Shown here one piece after another: positions 22,995 through 32,428 of a stretch of 64,000 nucleotides of DNA. The position numbers and the translations under genes are program-made. This DNA is from Megalonaias nervosa (lineage: Eukaryota; Mollusca; Bivalvia; Unionida; Unionidae). The DNA lies in contig JAECUM010003293.1 of NCBI GenBank assembly GCA_016617855.1, positions 1 to 64,000 of the forward strand. Direction: 5' to 3'. A model generated the notes under the pieces. It had not been told where the DNA came from, ran no database searches, and worked only from the letters and a program-made list of their open reading frames with translations. Positions within the stretch are counted from its first letter, which is position 1; each line of letters begins with the position of its first letter.

Positions 22995-23439
22995 AAAAAA
23001 AAAAATAAAAAGCAGCAGTGTCAAGACCAGGTCACAGCCTCAGAAAAAGAAAAGGAAAAGCCCACAGAAAACAGCTTCTACCCGCAAAAGAGGTACTGCC
23101 GACAGGACGCAACCTTACATTCGCAAACCACGATCTGCCACAACGGTGACTGCGTATCCAGTAGGCTCAGGTTCTTCCACTTCTCCGTTGTTAGTGATGC
23201 CAGCCAAACCAGATTTGACACGTGTCTTTCCTAATTTGACGAAACATTGGAAACCTGCGTCTCCAAAGATTTCTCCTCCATCGGTGACACCAACTTCCTC
23301 TTTAGCGGCACTAGCCACTACTCACAAAGTACCTGCCGCCAAAATCAAAGTCCAAGAGAGATCGGGCGAGTTAAAGAGTTTACTCGGTTTGTCCAAGCAA
23401 GAACTGTCCCGACTGAATCCGTTGCGAACCCCTCCATGA
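22942..23439 (+). CDS. Lys/Arg/Pro-rich core-like protein
   Basis: 165 codons from ATG to TGA without a break, overlapping the end of the previous frame. The first 60 residues are extremely basic (KKKRKSPQKTASTRKRG), the rest Pro/Thr/Ser-rich, with a final helix LKSLLGLSKQELSRL. The composition fits a DNA-condensing core protein of a virion, like adenovirus VII. No defined domain. The intact frame among broken neighbours is notable, though low-complexity frames stay open easily. Confidence 0.5.
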   Translation: MLPKSYPKKKLSTTYPDEKKKIKSSSVKTRSQPQKKKRKSPQKTASTRKRGTADRTQPYIRKPRSATTVTAYPVGSGSSTSPLLVMPAKPDLTRVFPNLTKHWKPASPKISPPSVTPTSSLAALATTHKVPAAKIKVQERSGELKSLLGLSKQELSRLNPLRTPP

Positions 23440-23512
23440 CGTGTGATTCCCGAGATGTAAATGATACGACGAGCCGACAATCAGTATACAAAAGACCCGA
23501 GGAACGCACAAA

Positions 23513-23707
23513 ATGTCCCCTCAAAGACGTGCAGACAGTCACCATCGTCGTTCTTCTGTCCAAAAAGGAAAAGGAAAAAGAAAAGGACAGTCACATCATC
23601 CGAATAACCGCTTAGCCAAACATCAACGTCTGTCCCTGAAAAAACACCCTCGTCCAAAGAAAAGGAGACGTCACCAAAGAGGAGGATTTTTTTTTATCAA
23701 TGGATAA
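23513..23707 (+). CDS. Small basic GG-site protein, copy 1
   Basis: 64 codons from ATG: MSPQRRADSHHRRSSVQ, a KGKGKRKGQS stretch, NRLAKHQRLSLKKHPRPKKR, then HQRGGFFFING. The basic head, RLAKH box and RGGFF end repeat in the next frame. It resembles the pX-like basic peptides of Polintons and adenoviruses. The tail is short, perhaps truncated by a stop in the T-run at about 23,688-23,695. Confidence 0.5.
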   Translation: MSPQRRADSHHRRSSVQKGKGKRKGQSHHPNNRLAKHQRLSLKKHPRPKKRRRHQRGGFFFING

Positions 23708-23802
23708 GTTAGTAAATAATTTCGCCAAAAAGATAGAGAACAAGCTCCATAAAAAATAAGATAAAAGGACGCATGGACTTCAGTGTATTTTGTGCCCAAA
23801 AG

Positions 23803-24051
23803 ATGTCCCCTCATCGTCGTTCTCGTGTCCAAGAAGGAAAAGAAAAAAGAAAAGGACAGTCACGTCATCCGATAAAACGCTTAGCAAAACATCTACGTCT
23901 GTCCCTGAAAAGACACACTCGTCCAAAGGAAAGGAAAAGCCACCAAAGAGGAGGATTCTTTGGCGATTTTGGAAAACAAATTGTCACCTTTATAACGAAG
24001 CGATTGTCCCAAACAAGAATAAAAGGCCGTGTGACAAGTCATCAACGTTAA
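23803..24051 (+). CDS. Small basic GG-site protein, copy 2
   Basis: 83 codons from ATG at 23,803. It is parallel to copy 1 through the RLAKH and LSLKRHTRPK boxes and RGGFFG, then continues with DFGKQIVTFITKRLSQTRIK, an amphipathic tail that copy 1 lacks. Duplication of copy 1 is clear also at DNA level (TGTCCCCTCA start, RGGFF codons). A virion core or membrane-lytic peptide is the likely role, by analogy only. Confidence 0.5.
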   Translation: MSPHRRSRVQEGKEKRKGQSRHPIKRLAKHLRLSLKRHTRPKERKSHQRGGFFGDFGKQIVTFITKRLSQTRIKGRVTSHQR

Positions 24052-24098
24052 TGTATTTTTAGGAGTGTTCCCCGGAACCAACGAACCAACCAAGAGAG

Positions 24099-24266
24099 AT
24101 GTCAACCGCCAAAAGACATCCTTCTTCTACCCCCAAGGGAAAGAAAAGGAAAGGACTGCCTCCTCGTTTAGTCAAACATTGGGACATGTCCTTCCTGTCC
24201 AAAGCTTCTCCACCCATGCCAAAAAACTCATTTAAACCGCATGCAAAGACGTCATCGATACCTTGA
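24099..24266 (+). CDS. Small basic protein, partial copy 3
   Basis: 55 codons: MSTAKRHPSSTPKGKKRKG, then PPRLVKHWDMSFLSKASPP. The RLVKH box and basic head echo copies 1 and 2; the GG tail is missing. Likely a diverged third member of the tandem family. Confidence 0.4.
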   Translation: MSTAKRHPSSTPKGKKRKGLPPRLVKHWDMSFLSKASPPMPKNSFKPHAKTSSIP

Positions 24267-24511
24267 GCGAATGTTGTCTGAATGTCTTGAAAGGCACAAT
24301 ACCTTTATCTAAACACCAGAAAGAATGCTTAGCCAAACATCGACACGTTCTTTGCCAAATTGTCCAAAACAAAATACGCATTCGTCAAAAGAAAAAAATG
24401 TTGGTTTAACCCGGCGGATTTTTACCCCTAATGGGGCTTCTTGCCAATGTAATAGCGAGACCTATATTGGGTATGTTGGGAAAAATTTTACCCGCCATAG
24501 CTCCAAGGTAG
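24249..24511 (+). pseudogene. pX-like minor virion protein, copy B
   Basis: The frame reads DTLSECCLNVLKGTIPLSKH, then KECLAKHRHVLC and RIRQKKKMLV, a stop, then GGFLPLMGLLANVIARPIL and a Lys/Pro end at 24,509. A conserved hydrophobic tail after a basic GG junction is typical of Polinton pX-like proteins. No ATG opens the frame and one stop interrupts it just before GG. Confidence 0.6.
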
Positions 24512-24575
24512 AAGGGTCAAGAAGACAAAGGGACCCCTGGAGTTAAAAGATCTCAGACGTGATCCTTGAAATCCA

Positions 24576-25243
24576 ATGGAAGGACGAAAACTGGCTTTAG
24601 TGCCTTACAAACGATGGATGGAATACCATCGTTGGCAAGAACAACGCACCAAACATTGACCTCATTTGACCGAGATGTCCCAGTTACAACACGAATTGCA
24701 ATCATTGATGGATCGCGGCGATTTGTCAGAAACGGAAAAATCGCAACGGTACGGTCAATTGTTGCAACGACTGCAACTCTTTCACCAGAAGGCTTTAGAC
24801 GAAACAGATGTATCCACTCTGAAAGATTTTAAGACACTGATGAGAAGTTCACCACCACCACTATCGCCAGCGGTCAAGACAGATGCAGCCCCACGGATGT
24901 CTAAGGAAGAAGAGGCAAGAGAAGTCTTCAAACACCGTCAGAAGCTCCCATCCCTAGTAAGACAGCATGTTCTTGTTGACCACTTTCCCTACTCCCCAAC
25001 GAGAAGAACTTAAAGCTTGGGTTAAAAAGATGATGTCCACTCCACCTTCCACAGAAGTCAGAAAAAAAGAAGGTATACCAGAAGTTTAAAAAAAGGAAGA
25101 CTAAAGCCATTCCAGTACCGCCACCACCACCACCATTACCTTCGACTTCTACTCCCGTGGCACATCGGACACGTAAAGCCGTTTCTAAACCACACCCTGG
25201 TCCCATTCAGAGTAACATCAGAGAAGATTGGATCACTTATTAA
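24576..25243 (+). pseudogene. Conserved Polinton protein upstream of integrase, broken
   Basis: ATG at 24,576: MEGRKLALVPYKRWMEYHRW, then a stop, then MSQLQHELQSLMDRGDLSET and a LLQRLQLFHQK helix, then an acidic/basic linker. After a frame change come RTRKAVSKPHPGPIQSNI and EDWITY with a TAA at 25,241. Proteins of this plan (a KLVLVP-type start, then a short coiled coil) commonly precede the integrase in invertebrate Polintons; function unknown. A Pro run (PVPPPPPPLP) lies near 25,113. Confidence 0.55.
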
Positions 25244-25244
25244 A

Positions 25245-26163
25245 AAAATCAAGAAAGTGTTAGCCAGCATTTACTACGATCCATACCAACCTGCAGGTTA
25301 CGGAGGAGTTCAGAAATTGTATCGTGATGCCAAAACTCGACTGAAAAGTGTCCGTTTACCTCAAGTGCAACGCTGGTTACAAGAACAATCCACGTACACC
25401 TTACACAAACCCATTCGGCGAAAAGTTTCCAGAAGTCGCACCCAAGTGGAGGGTATCGATCATCAATGGCAAGGCGATTTAGCTAATGTCTCTCATTTGG
25501 CCACCTACAATCGTGACTACAAATATTTGTTTTGTGTCATCGAAGTCTTTTGCAAATTTGATTGGGTCCGGCCATTGACTTCCAAATCGAGCAGTGAGTT
25601 AGTGCGAGCCCTCAAACTGGTGTTGAAACAAAGCGGGTGTCACCCTCTTCGATGGCAAACCGACAATGGCACCGAATGTCTGAACCAAGCTTTCCAGAAA
25701 GAATTGAAGAAACGTGACATTCATTTTTTCACCACCGAGAATACCAAAACCAAAGCCAGCATCGTGGAACGTATTCAAAGCACCTTGAAAGAACGTATGT
25801 GGAAATATTTTTACGCATCAACACACTCTCAAGTACATCGACGTCTTGCCACACCTAGTCCAATCGTACAACCAATCTTACCATCGAAGCATCGGACGTG
25901 CCCCCCAAGAAGTGACTCCCGACAACGAAGTGACCGTCCTCGAGCGCCTGTTTGGTACGTCCCCGACAGTGACTGTCCCAAAGAAAGGTGGAGTGTTGGC
26001 AGAAGGATATTGGGTGCGCATTGGCAAACCAAACACACTTTCGACAAAGGTTACTTACCCAACTGGACCACATAATTGTTTCGTGTCACTAAACGTGTGC
26101 ATGGCTCGGACACTAGAACTCTGGAATTATGAACAACCAATTTTACTTAACGTTCCCCAGTAA
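25245..26163 (+). pseudogene. Retroviral-type integrase of Polinton 2
   Basis: The rve core is nearly whole: first catalytic Asp in HQWQGDLANVSH at about 25,470, second in WQTDNGTECLNQ at about 25,660, Glu in KASIVERIQSTLKERM at about 25,770, the D,D-35-E spacing. The N-terminal part reads YYDPYQPAGYGGVQKLYRDA. At about 25,825 the frame shifts, after which YNQSYHRSIGRAPQEV continues the core end and a chromo-like tail reaches 26,163. There is no ATG at the front. The catalytic triad is kept, so loss of function comes from the frameshift. Confidence 0.85.
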
Positions 26164-26993
26164 CAGGTCCATGGAGGTGTTTCCCAATAACACCTTATGC
26201 TGTTACACGGTCAAATTACCTCAGGCCATCCAATTGGATCACGAAGCCCATTGTAAAGTGGCTTTAGTGGAAATGGTTCACCCTACACAAATGAAAAACA
26301 TCATCGAAAATCAAAACATTTTTACGCTAGAGGTTCATTACAAGCAGGTGCAACTACACTTGGATGAACACACCAGTGTAGGTGACTCTATGAAAACACA
26401 AGACCCCAAAACTAAACGGACCACTTATCGGTTTAAAATTCCCCCAGGCTATTATTTTAGTGGTCAACATTTGGTGAACACCATTGCTGACAGGTTCAAT
26501 ACCGTGTTTGGCAAAGTCTTGGAGAAAACCAGAAAAAGTGTCACAATCTAATACCACAAAATAGCTCGTCGCCTACTAATAAAATTTTCAGAGGACAAAG
26601 TATTGGCCATTACATTTTGTCCTGAATTGTATGACGTTTTGGGTGGAGACCAAAAGTTAATCAAGATTAGAAACGAAATTACAGCCGTTACCGGCAATTC
26701 GGATTTTGCGAAATATTTTCGATTCCCTGTAGAAGTGAACCAAAGACTGAATTTGATCTTTGTGTACTCCGATGTGGTGGAGTACAACGTGGTGGGACAC
26801 TCTTCCGTACCGTTGCTGCGTGTCATTCCTTTCAAAGTGGGTTCTGCCACGAACACTGATTAGGAAAGTGGAAACACCTATCACGTATTTCGACACAGTC
26901 AACATTACTATAAAAGGAGATCTAGGACAAAATATTCCATTCACCAAAGGGAAAATCACAGTGAAACTGCATTTTCGAAAACGATTACTCTAA
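26129..26993 (+). pseudogene. Capsid-associated protein, penton-like candidate
   Basis: ATG at 26,129, overlapping the integrase tail. MNNQFYLTFPSNRSMEVFPN, then QLDHEAHCKVALVEMVHPTQ is a conserved Polinton protein start. A stop at 26,549 and a frameshift at about 26,860 break it. The middle has NSDFAKYFRFPVEVNQRLN and YNVVGHSSVPLLRVIPF, and the end ITYFDTVNITIKGDLGQNIP, a beta-rich make-up suited to a jelly-roll. It lies between integrase and major capsid. The penton role is my inference from size, position and beta content; the family itself is widespread but poorly named. Confidence 0.55.
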
Positions 26994-27006
26994 CCCCTTG
27001 TCAGTC

Positions 27007-27379
27007 ATGTATCCTGTGTACCAAGGAATCGCTCAACAGAGAGGACATGCTAAAATCGGCCTTTCGTTCGGTGGCTCCCGTTTTGAAACCGATGGTGACT
27101 CGGGGATTGCACGCCAAGAAAGATACCGCCTTGAAGCAAGGTAAAGAATTTCTCGAAAATGTCATCATTGACAAACAAAATCATACAGAAACTTTCTTCA
27201 GAGCAAGCAAAAAGGTCTTGCTTCAAACGGGAAAAGACATTTTAGGACGACGAGAAACTCCTATAAATGCCCTGGAGCTGCCGAGTCAGGCATTCATGCT
27301 CCCTGACACCACAGCAAGGACAAGGCAGAAAAAGATGACGAAAACACCCGTTCAGAGGACTTCACACCACCAGAGCTAG
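27007..27379 (+). pseudogene. pVI/pX-like small virion protein
   Basis: ATG at 27,007 (MYPVYQGIAQQRGH), then the frame shifts at about 27,047 to AFRSVAPVLKPMVTRGLHAK, ALKQGKEFLENVIIDKQN and DILGRRETPINAL. The layout of repeated amphipathic helices with GK/G spacing before a basic end is the usual small protein just before the hexon-like gene in Polintons. One frameshift. Confidence 0.55.
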
Positions 27380-27456
27380 AAAGACTAATAAAAGAAAAAT
27401 CGTCCGAGAATTAGACTTTTTTGATTATTAAAAGATCAAAGAGAGAGAGAAAGAAA

Positions 27457-28569
27457 ATGATGCACCGAGAGTCATGTGCCTGTTCCAAGTCGGAACTGGA
27501 TCTGTTTGCCATGCCACCCACCATGATGATGATGCAAGAATCCCAATGGGGCGAATTTCGTCCCGTCTCCTCTTTGACGGATTCAGGTCCCATCGAGTTT
27601 GAAATCAAAGAACAGCCCGAAGATTACATCGATCTGAATAGCAGTTACTTTATCTGAAACTCAAAGTGATCAAAACGGACAACACCATTCCGAGAGCCGA
27701 TACTACAGTAGCTCCCGTCAACAATTTCATGCATTCTTTGTTCAGATTTGTACTTGAATAACAAACAGTCAGCAGTAGCATGGATACTTACCCTTACCGA
27801 GCGTGCCTGGAAAATCTCTTGACGTACGGAAAAGAGGCCAAGAACACTCATCTGGATGCTTGTGTGGTATGGAAACCTGACACCCCAGGTGAGGACACTT
27901 TTAACGACTCAGCCTTGACAGCAGATGACAATCCTTACAATTTGGGCTTTAACGACCGTCAAAAGAAAATCCTGCAAGGCCGTAGTTTAGAACTGATGGA
28001 TCGTTTGCATTTGGAAATGTGGTTGAAAGATAAGAATTTGCTCAACGGAGTGGATATTCGCCTGAGACTAAATCGCAGCAGTGTCGCTTTCCATTTGATG
28101 GCTCGTGCCAACGAGTACAAAACCATCGTACAAGAAGGCAGACTGCGCCATGTAGAAGTGTTACCTAAAGCAGGAAACGACATCATTCACACATTGAGCA
28201 GAACGACCGCCAAGTAACCGATACGACACGTAGAAGTACAAACGTTCACCATTGCTGCTGGACTCTGCCCAGAAGAATTACTTGAGATCGTCCTTGTCCC
28301 TGTACGAAGCTACCGGGCAATTAGGAACCAACACCAGTCACGGCATTTCGTACGAAGCTTATGTAGGAGGTTGCACTTTGTGGGCCTTTGATTTCACTCC
28401 AGACCAAGGCAGCGACGAGGGACATTTCCACCCTATAAAATGCGGTCAACTACGTGCGGAACTTCATTTTTCAGAAGCTCTCGCCGAGCCGGTGAACGTC
28501 ATCCTCTATGCCGAATTCGATAATACCACAGAAATCAACAGTTTGAGAGAAGTCATTCTAGACTATTAG
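27457..28569 (+). pseudogene. Hexon-like major capsid protein (F54H12.2-like)
   Basis: About 370 codons from ATG at 27,457. The N-terminus has SCACSKSELDLFAMPPT and QWGEFRPVSSLTDSGPIEFE. After stops at about 27,655 and 27,760 come MDTYPYRACLENLLTYGKEA and LMDRLHLEMWLKDKNLLNGV, then, after a stop at 28,216, GGCTLWAFDFTPDQGSDEGH and EPVNVILYAEFDNTTEI. This is the animal family named after C. elegans F54H12.2, regarded as the double jelly-roll major capsid of Polintons and adintoviruses. It is preceded by the pVI-like gene and followed by the protease region, standard order. Three breaks make it non-functional; most of the protein is still recognisable. Confidence 0.85.
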
Positions 28570-28574
28570 AAACT

Positions 28575-29053
28575 ATGGCAGATTCTTATCCCTCTTTGAA
28601 CGGTAGAGAATCTTTGGAAATGCAACGGGAGGATACCGTGAAAGCAGAACACCAAGACAAAGACGAAGAGGACATAGTGGTCATGTCAGAAGGCCAGAAC
28701 AACAACAACATTTAGTGTCCTGTTTAGCCAAACACTTGTCGGATAAAATTACGGAATTGACCAAGAAAGATTGCTATGGATGTCAAAACGATTATCCTAG
28801 TCAAATTCACCACGAGAAATGTCTGACGATGAGTCAAGAAGAAAAATTGGACGAGTGACTGGACGATGCTTGGAGTCTCTTCTCGGAAGAATCAGTGTTG
28901 CATGAGTGGTATAAAGGCTTGCGTGGTCATTCCTGCCCTCCATTGACTACTCTGGAGATCTATCGCATCAACGCTCTCTTAGCCCAAAAGTACGGAGACG
29001 AAGCAAAGAAAGGGTTACTTGACAGATATTTTCAAACAAAAGGTCAGAATTGA
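28575..29053 (+). pseudogene. Cys/His protein preceding the protease, broken
   Basis: ATG at 28,575 (MADSYPSLNGRESLEMQRED). After a frame change near 28,700 it reads KITELTKKDCYGCQNDYPSQ, then HHEKC, a C-x2-C...H-x2-C cluster likely binding zinc, then LDDAWSLFSEESVLHEWYKG and IYRINALLAQKYGDEAKKGL. Similar Cys/His proteins sit before the protease in other invertebrate Polintons; role unknown. At least two stops. Confidence 0.5.
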
Positions 29054-29054
29054 A

Positions 29055-29598
29055 TTGATGACTTACCATTACTAGTGAACAAAACAACAAAAGAAAAAAT
29101 GGATACCTGAGAACTGTATTACCTTTTCACCAACAGTTCTTACACTGCTTATTGGAACCCTGTCGTGTGCGATAAAGATGAACTACCTCATCGCAAACCT
29201 CAATACCATCAAGTTTATGTCATCAACTGGGACGACAGTCATCTCCCAAGAACCCACTGGGTCACCGTGTATTTCCCTAAAGTGGATTGTATGGAGTATT
29301 TTGATTCGTATGGATTACCCCCTTTGGAGGACAACATCATCTACTTGATGAGAAGAAATGCCCAGACGACACGATACAATAATGTGAAATTACAAGGCAC
29401 AGATTCCATGGTGTGTGGACAATATTGTGTTTAGTTTCTTCATCAACGTAGTCTTAGATATATTTTAGAACATTTAGTGACTTATTTTGATAGTAATTCA
29501 TCTAGAAACGATGAGGAAGTAGATCGATGGTTTTGTGACCAGTATGGTTATCTTTTGTCTTTAGCTAGGAAACGTAGTACATCAATGTCCTCATGACT
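29055..29598 (+). pseudogene. Adenain-like cysteine protease (maturation protease)
   Basis: The frame reads YHQVYVINWDDSHLPRTHWV with the catalytic His in THW, MEYFDSYGLPP with the acidic residue, and LQGTDSMVCGQYCV with the catalytic Cys, the C5/Ulp1-like order His-Asp-Gln-Cys. A TAG at 29,432 right after CGQYCV cuts the protein; the family's remaining helices (LRYILEHLVTYF) follow in frame. In adenoviruses and Polintons this enzyme cleaves GG-type sites in core and capsid proteins, and the nearby small proteins carry GG junctions. The single late stop suggests recent decay. Confidence 0.8.
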
Positions 29599-29681
29599 TC
29601 CATCAGTGGAAATCTCACATGATTTCACAACGTTGTCAACTTTGTCATAAAAGTTTGTATGATGTTATTGTTTATTGTTAG
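29586..29681 (+). other. Cys/His-rich tail after the protease
   Basis: In a different frame from the protease: CPHDFHQWKSHMISQRCQLC, then HKSLYDVIVYC and stop. The C-x2-H...C-x2-C spacing suggests a zinc ribbon, perhaps a separate small protein or a frame-shifted protease tail. Confidence 0.35.
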
Positions 29682-29698
29682 TGGTTAATTGTTTGTTG

Positions 29699-29704
29699 AA
29701 TAAA
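29699..29704 (+). terminator. Polyadenylation signal after the protease region
   Basis: AATAAA about 20 nt after the last stop, followed by T/G-rich sequence at 29,720-29,745. It contrasts with the stem-loop 3' ends of the accessory genes on either side. Confidence 0.6.
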
Positions 29705-29872
29705 AAAGTTGTGTTTTGAAAAAATGTGTCTGTCGTTTGTTTTCAAAAAAAGACTGTGAATATGTGTTCTTTGACTTCTCTCTATCCCTCACCATGACAT
29801 TAGCTATCATAACGTGTCGACTCAACAAAAACCCTAGTAGGGATGTTTTCTATCTCGTCCGCGTTTAAACCA

Positions 29873-29906
29873 TATAAAGCGGGTCGGTCTCCAGTCTGGC
29901 CATCCA
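29873..29906 (+). promoter_or_regulatory. Shared core promoter, module 1
   Basis: TATAAA at 29,873, then exactly 19 nt from its first base to CAGTCTGGCCATCCA at 29,892-29,906. The same pair with the same spacing recurs at 30,613 and 32,955. The second box probably covers or follows the transcription start. Confidence 0.65.
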
Positions 29907-29908
29907 TG

Positions 29909-30326
29909 GTTCACTCGTCTACCTATGAACATGCCTCCAGACAAGCCAATCTGAACGAATCTTAAGTGAATTTACATCGTGTCAGGATAAACCTGATACC
30001 AAAGCCTGAAGAGATAGAGAATGTTAGGATGTTAACAATAACCCAAGACCTGGTAGAAGAGGTCTTCAGAGAAGAAATCAAGAAAGAACAAGAAGAATGA
30101 ACAGAGAAGTACGGACTTCAGAGATAACAGCAACAGCAGCAGCAGCAACAGCAGCACGAACCAGACAGAGGTTTTATTGACTGCCTTGTGGACACCAAGG
30201 AGTTCTCCTTCTCTTTCCGAAGAAGCAGACCGTATCGTGTAGGAAAGCTTGTCGTCAGACGGGGACGCAATCTTAGACAGTAAAAAAATTGCCATCACTC
30301 CCCGTCAACTCCCCGTCAACAAAAAC
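29909..30326 (+). pseudogene. Accessory gene, module 1 (Glu/Gln-rich), broken
   Basis: After the promoter, short frames read MVHSSTYEHASRQANLNES, then after stops IPKPEEIENVRMLTITQDLV, EEVFREEIKKEQEE, and a CAG run at about 30,128-30,156 coding nine Gln. The end reads KEFSFSFRRSRPYRVGKLVV. At least three stops. The acidic/basic coiled-coil style matches modules 2 and 4. It ends at a variant histone-type stem-loop. Function unknown. Confidence 0.5.
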
Positions 30327-30342
30327 AGTCCTTTTCAGGTCT
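30327..30342 (+). terminator. Variant histone-type stem-loop, module 1
   Basis: AGTCCTTTTCAGGTCT: six-position stem with one T-T mismatch at the third pair and the usual TTTC loop. Flanks are AAAAAC before and ATCACCA after; CTCGAAAAGACA follows at 30,355-30,366. It keeps loop, position and purine box, so it looks like a decayed or variant histone 3' end. Confidence 0.6.
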
Positions 30343-30588
30343 ATCACCAATAATCTCGAAAAGACATACTAATTCAATTGCCAAAACAAATTTTTCTGTT
30401 TATGTTTTAAAAACTCGAAGTGTGTCTATAAGTACTTCGTTTATTTTGTCAGTAAAAATCCATACATCGTTTCTCTGTCTTGTTGGATAATGCATGTTTG
30501 TGTTTGTAAGTAAGAAAAGTCAATGTGATTGCTTCTTTTAGGTCCGCGCGCTTGATGTGATGGTAAGTTTTGGTGCCAGGGGATGTTT

Positions 30589-30646
30589 ACCTTCACGTCC
30601 GTGCTCCACGGATATAAAGAGAAACGCTCGTCAGTCTGGCTATCCA
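30589..30646 (+). promoter_or_regulatory. Shared promoter, module 2
   Basis: CTTCACGTCCGTGCTCCACG at 30,591-30,610 runs directly into TATAAA at 30,613, then 19 nt to CAGTCTGGCTATCCA at 30,632-30,646, followed by CGTTGACTCGTCGACA. The upstream CACGTCCGTG element recurs at module 3. Confidence 0.7.
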
Positions 30647-30667
30647 CGTTGACTCGTCGACATTGAA

Positions 30668-31177
30668 CATGAGTAAGAGAATCACAAAACTTTTAGAACT
30701 TCAAATGCACCTGGACTATGCCTCCTGGACGAGCTGGATATGGAGTCCTTTGCAGAAGAAGCCAGGATAGAGGAGGAGAAAGAGAAGAAAAAGAAAGAAG
30801 AGGAGAAGGAAAAGAAGCGAGGGAACCTGCCTCACCTCATCCTAAGACCTGTGTGCGAGGTCAAACCTGAGGTGAGGACGCCTCCACAGCCAGTACGAGT
30901 TCAGCTACAGCATCAAGCAGTACCGCCACCTCAACCACAGCCACAGCCACAACAACAACGTCAGCCACAACCTCTGCCACCAATACCAAGAGCCTCTGTC
31001 CTCCAGACAGAAAACTGGGAGGAGGAGTCAATGGTGGAATTGGAGAGACAACGTCAGAGTGGGAGCCACTTCTGTGGCGTAGAAGACAGAGGGAACAAGT
31101 TTTCACTATCCCTCAAAGCGAAGATTGGGAGAATGAAGCCAGTCAACCACCTTCTGCTTTACCAACAACTAATGTGA
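30668..31177 (+). pseudogene. Accessory gene, module 2 (charged, Pro/Gln-rich)
   Basis: ATG at 30,668 opens MSKRITKLLELQMHLDYASW, which runs into a stop; the main frame is 30,740-31,177, one frameshift away. It has an acidic/basic coiled coil (EEEKEKKKKEEEKEKKR), a Pro/Gln run (PPPQPQPQPQQQRQPQPLPP), then an ENWEEESMVELERQ helix. The style matches the protein at 14,150. It lies between the shared promoter and a stem-loop, as one of four similar modules. Unknown function. Confidence 0.55.
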
Positions 31178-31268
31178 ATTGGGTCAATGATTGGAGCAGG
31201 AGATGTGTCTGTGGTGCCAGGCCTGGAAGGTGCCAGCATTAACCAGGTGCATCTGAAGTTCGAAAAAC

Positions 31269-31284
31269 AGCCCTTCTCAGGACT
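31269..31284 (+). terminator. Variant histone-type stem-loop, module 2
   Basis: AGCCCTTCTCAGGACT, stem with one C-A mismatch at the third pair and a TCTC loop (allowed by the H in the consensus). Flanks are AAAAAC before and AACCAG after, with TCTAGAAAAGAGAGA at 31,293-31,307. Same arrangement as module 1. Confidence 0.6.
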
Positions 31285-31371
31285 AACCAGATCTCTAGAA
31301 AAGAGAGACTAATCAAGTTGCCAATTTGTGTGAATGTAGAGTAGTGTGAGTACAAACACTTAATCCTTTAC

Positions 31372-31380
31372 AGGTGTGTG

Positions 31381-31412
<32 letters not shown>

Positions 31413-31760
31413 CGTGTGTGTGTGTGCGTGTGTCTGTCTGTCTGTCTCTCTGTGTGTCTGTGTGTGTGTGTTTTGCGTTCGCGTACGTTTGTGTGGTTAA
31501 TAGATATGGTATGTTTGTGTGGATAGTCTAGTGTGTGTGTGTTTTATGCGTTCTCGTACGTTTGTGTGGATAATATAATGTGTGCTTTTTATTCGTTCTC
31601 GTAAGTTTGTGTGGATAGTAGATTTGGTGTGTTTTATGCGTTCTCGTACGTTTGTGTGGATAGTAGATATGGTGTGCTTTATGCGTTCCCGTCCGCTTGT
31701 GTGGATAGTAAATATGGTGTGTTTTATGCATTTTTGTTCGTTTGTATGGATAGTACATAA
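31372..31760. repeat. (TG)n plus 42-46 bp minisatellite
   Basis: TG-rich tract at 31,372-31,470, then about six repeats of a unit with core CGTTTGTGTGGATAGTA and TTTTATGCGTTC. The same minisatellite occurs at 51,040-51,600 (inverted), 58,450-59,110 and 61,930-62,600 in Polinton 3. It lies between modules 2 and 3. Confidence 0.85.
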
Positions 31761-31788
31761 TATGTGAAGTCAGTGCAAAGAATGTTTT

Positions 31789-31832
31789 CCTTCACGTCCG
31801 TGCTTCACGTATATATCAGTCTACAAACATTC
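31789..31832 (+). promoter_or_regulatory. Shared promoter, module 3 (diverged)
   Basis: CTTCACGTCCGTGCTTCACG at 31,790-31,809, then ATATATCAGTCTAC. The upstream element is almost identical to module 2, while the TATA to CAGTCT spacing is shorter, so this copy may be weakened. Confidence 0.5.
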
Positions 31833-31854
31833 ATTCCATTCATCAGTCAGGCAG

Positions 31855-32402
31855 AGGACACCAACCAGGCAACATCGGCATATCGGGGGCGCAGAGAGGG
31901 GGGAGTAGGCCGAAAAAGGGGGGAAACTGCACAACAGGACCACTGAACAGAAAAGTAAACAACGTGGCCATTAAGCGGTGGAAAACCTCTGGAATCAAAC
32001 GACCCTACACTATACAAGCGCTGCAGATATGAAGATTTCACACAACAGCCCCAAACAAGGAAAAAAAGAAGGTAGCACGACTAGGCGGCCACTTGAATAA
32101 AGGAGGTAGCCAGTATGGGCGAATACTTCTGGACTCCGTGGGGCAGTTACATTGTGGAAATGAAATCCATGGATGTCTTGAAGAATGATGCTGCAGACGT
32201 AGGAAGTTTTTTTGGACTGAGTGTCAGCCACTAGGCGGTTTCTTCAAGCAAGGGAGGCAGAAGACCGGTGCAGCCACTAGGAAAACAGATACAACGCCGT
32301 CATATACCATAACATCCACAAACCGAATGCAGCCTGTACTCCAACAAGCAATCGAAGATAAGAAGACAGAGTAGAACGATTGTCAAATTTGCCTGACTAA
32401 AT
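31855..32402 (+). pseudogene. Accessory region, module 3, decayed
   Basis: No long frame remains. Short pieces such as TSAYRGRREGGVGRKRGETA at about 31,883-31,940 end at stops. By position between a shared promoter and a hairpin it should be the third accessory gene. Confidence 0.3.
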
Positions 32403-32428
32403 AGGTTTTCAATTTGGCTTGAAAACCT
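32403..32428. terminator. Perfect 10-bp hairpin, possible 3' end of module 3
   Basis: AGGTTTTCAA, a TTTGGC loop, TTGAAAACCT, then TTTTGATAAA. It is not a histone-type loop by sequence, but sits where a module 3 transcript should end. AATAAA is not seen nearby. Confidence 0.35.

Noticed and set aside
26585..26600. Further histone-type loops at TTTTCAG sites (26,585, 28,468)
   Set aside because: No paired stem around the loop and no purine box after it.
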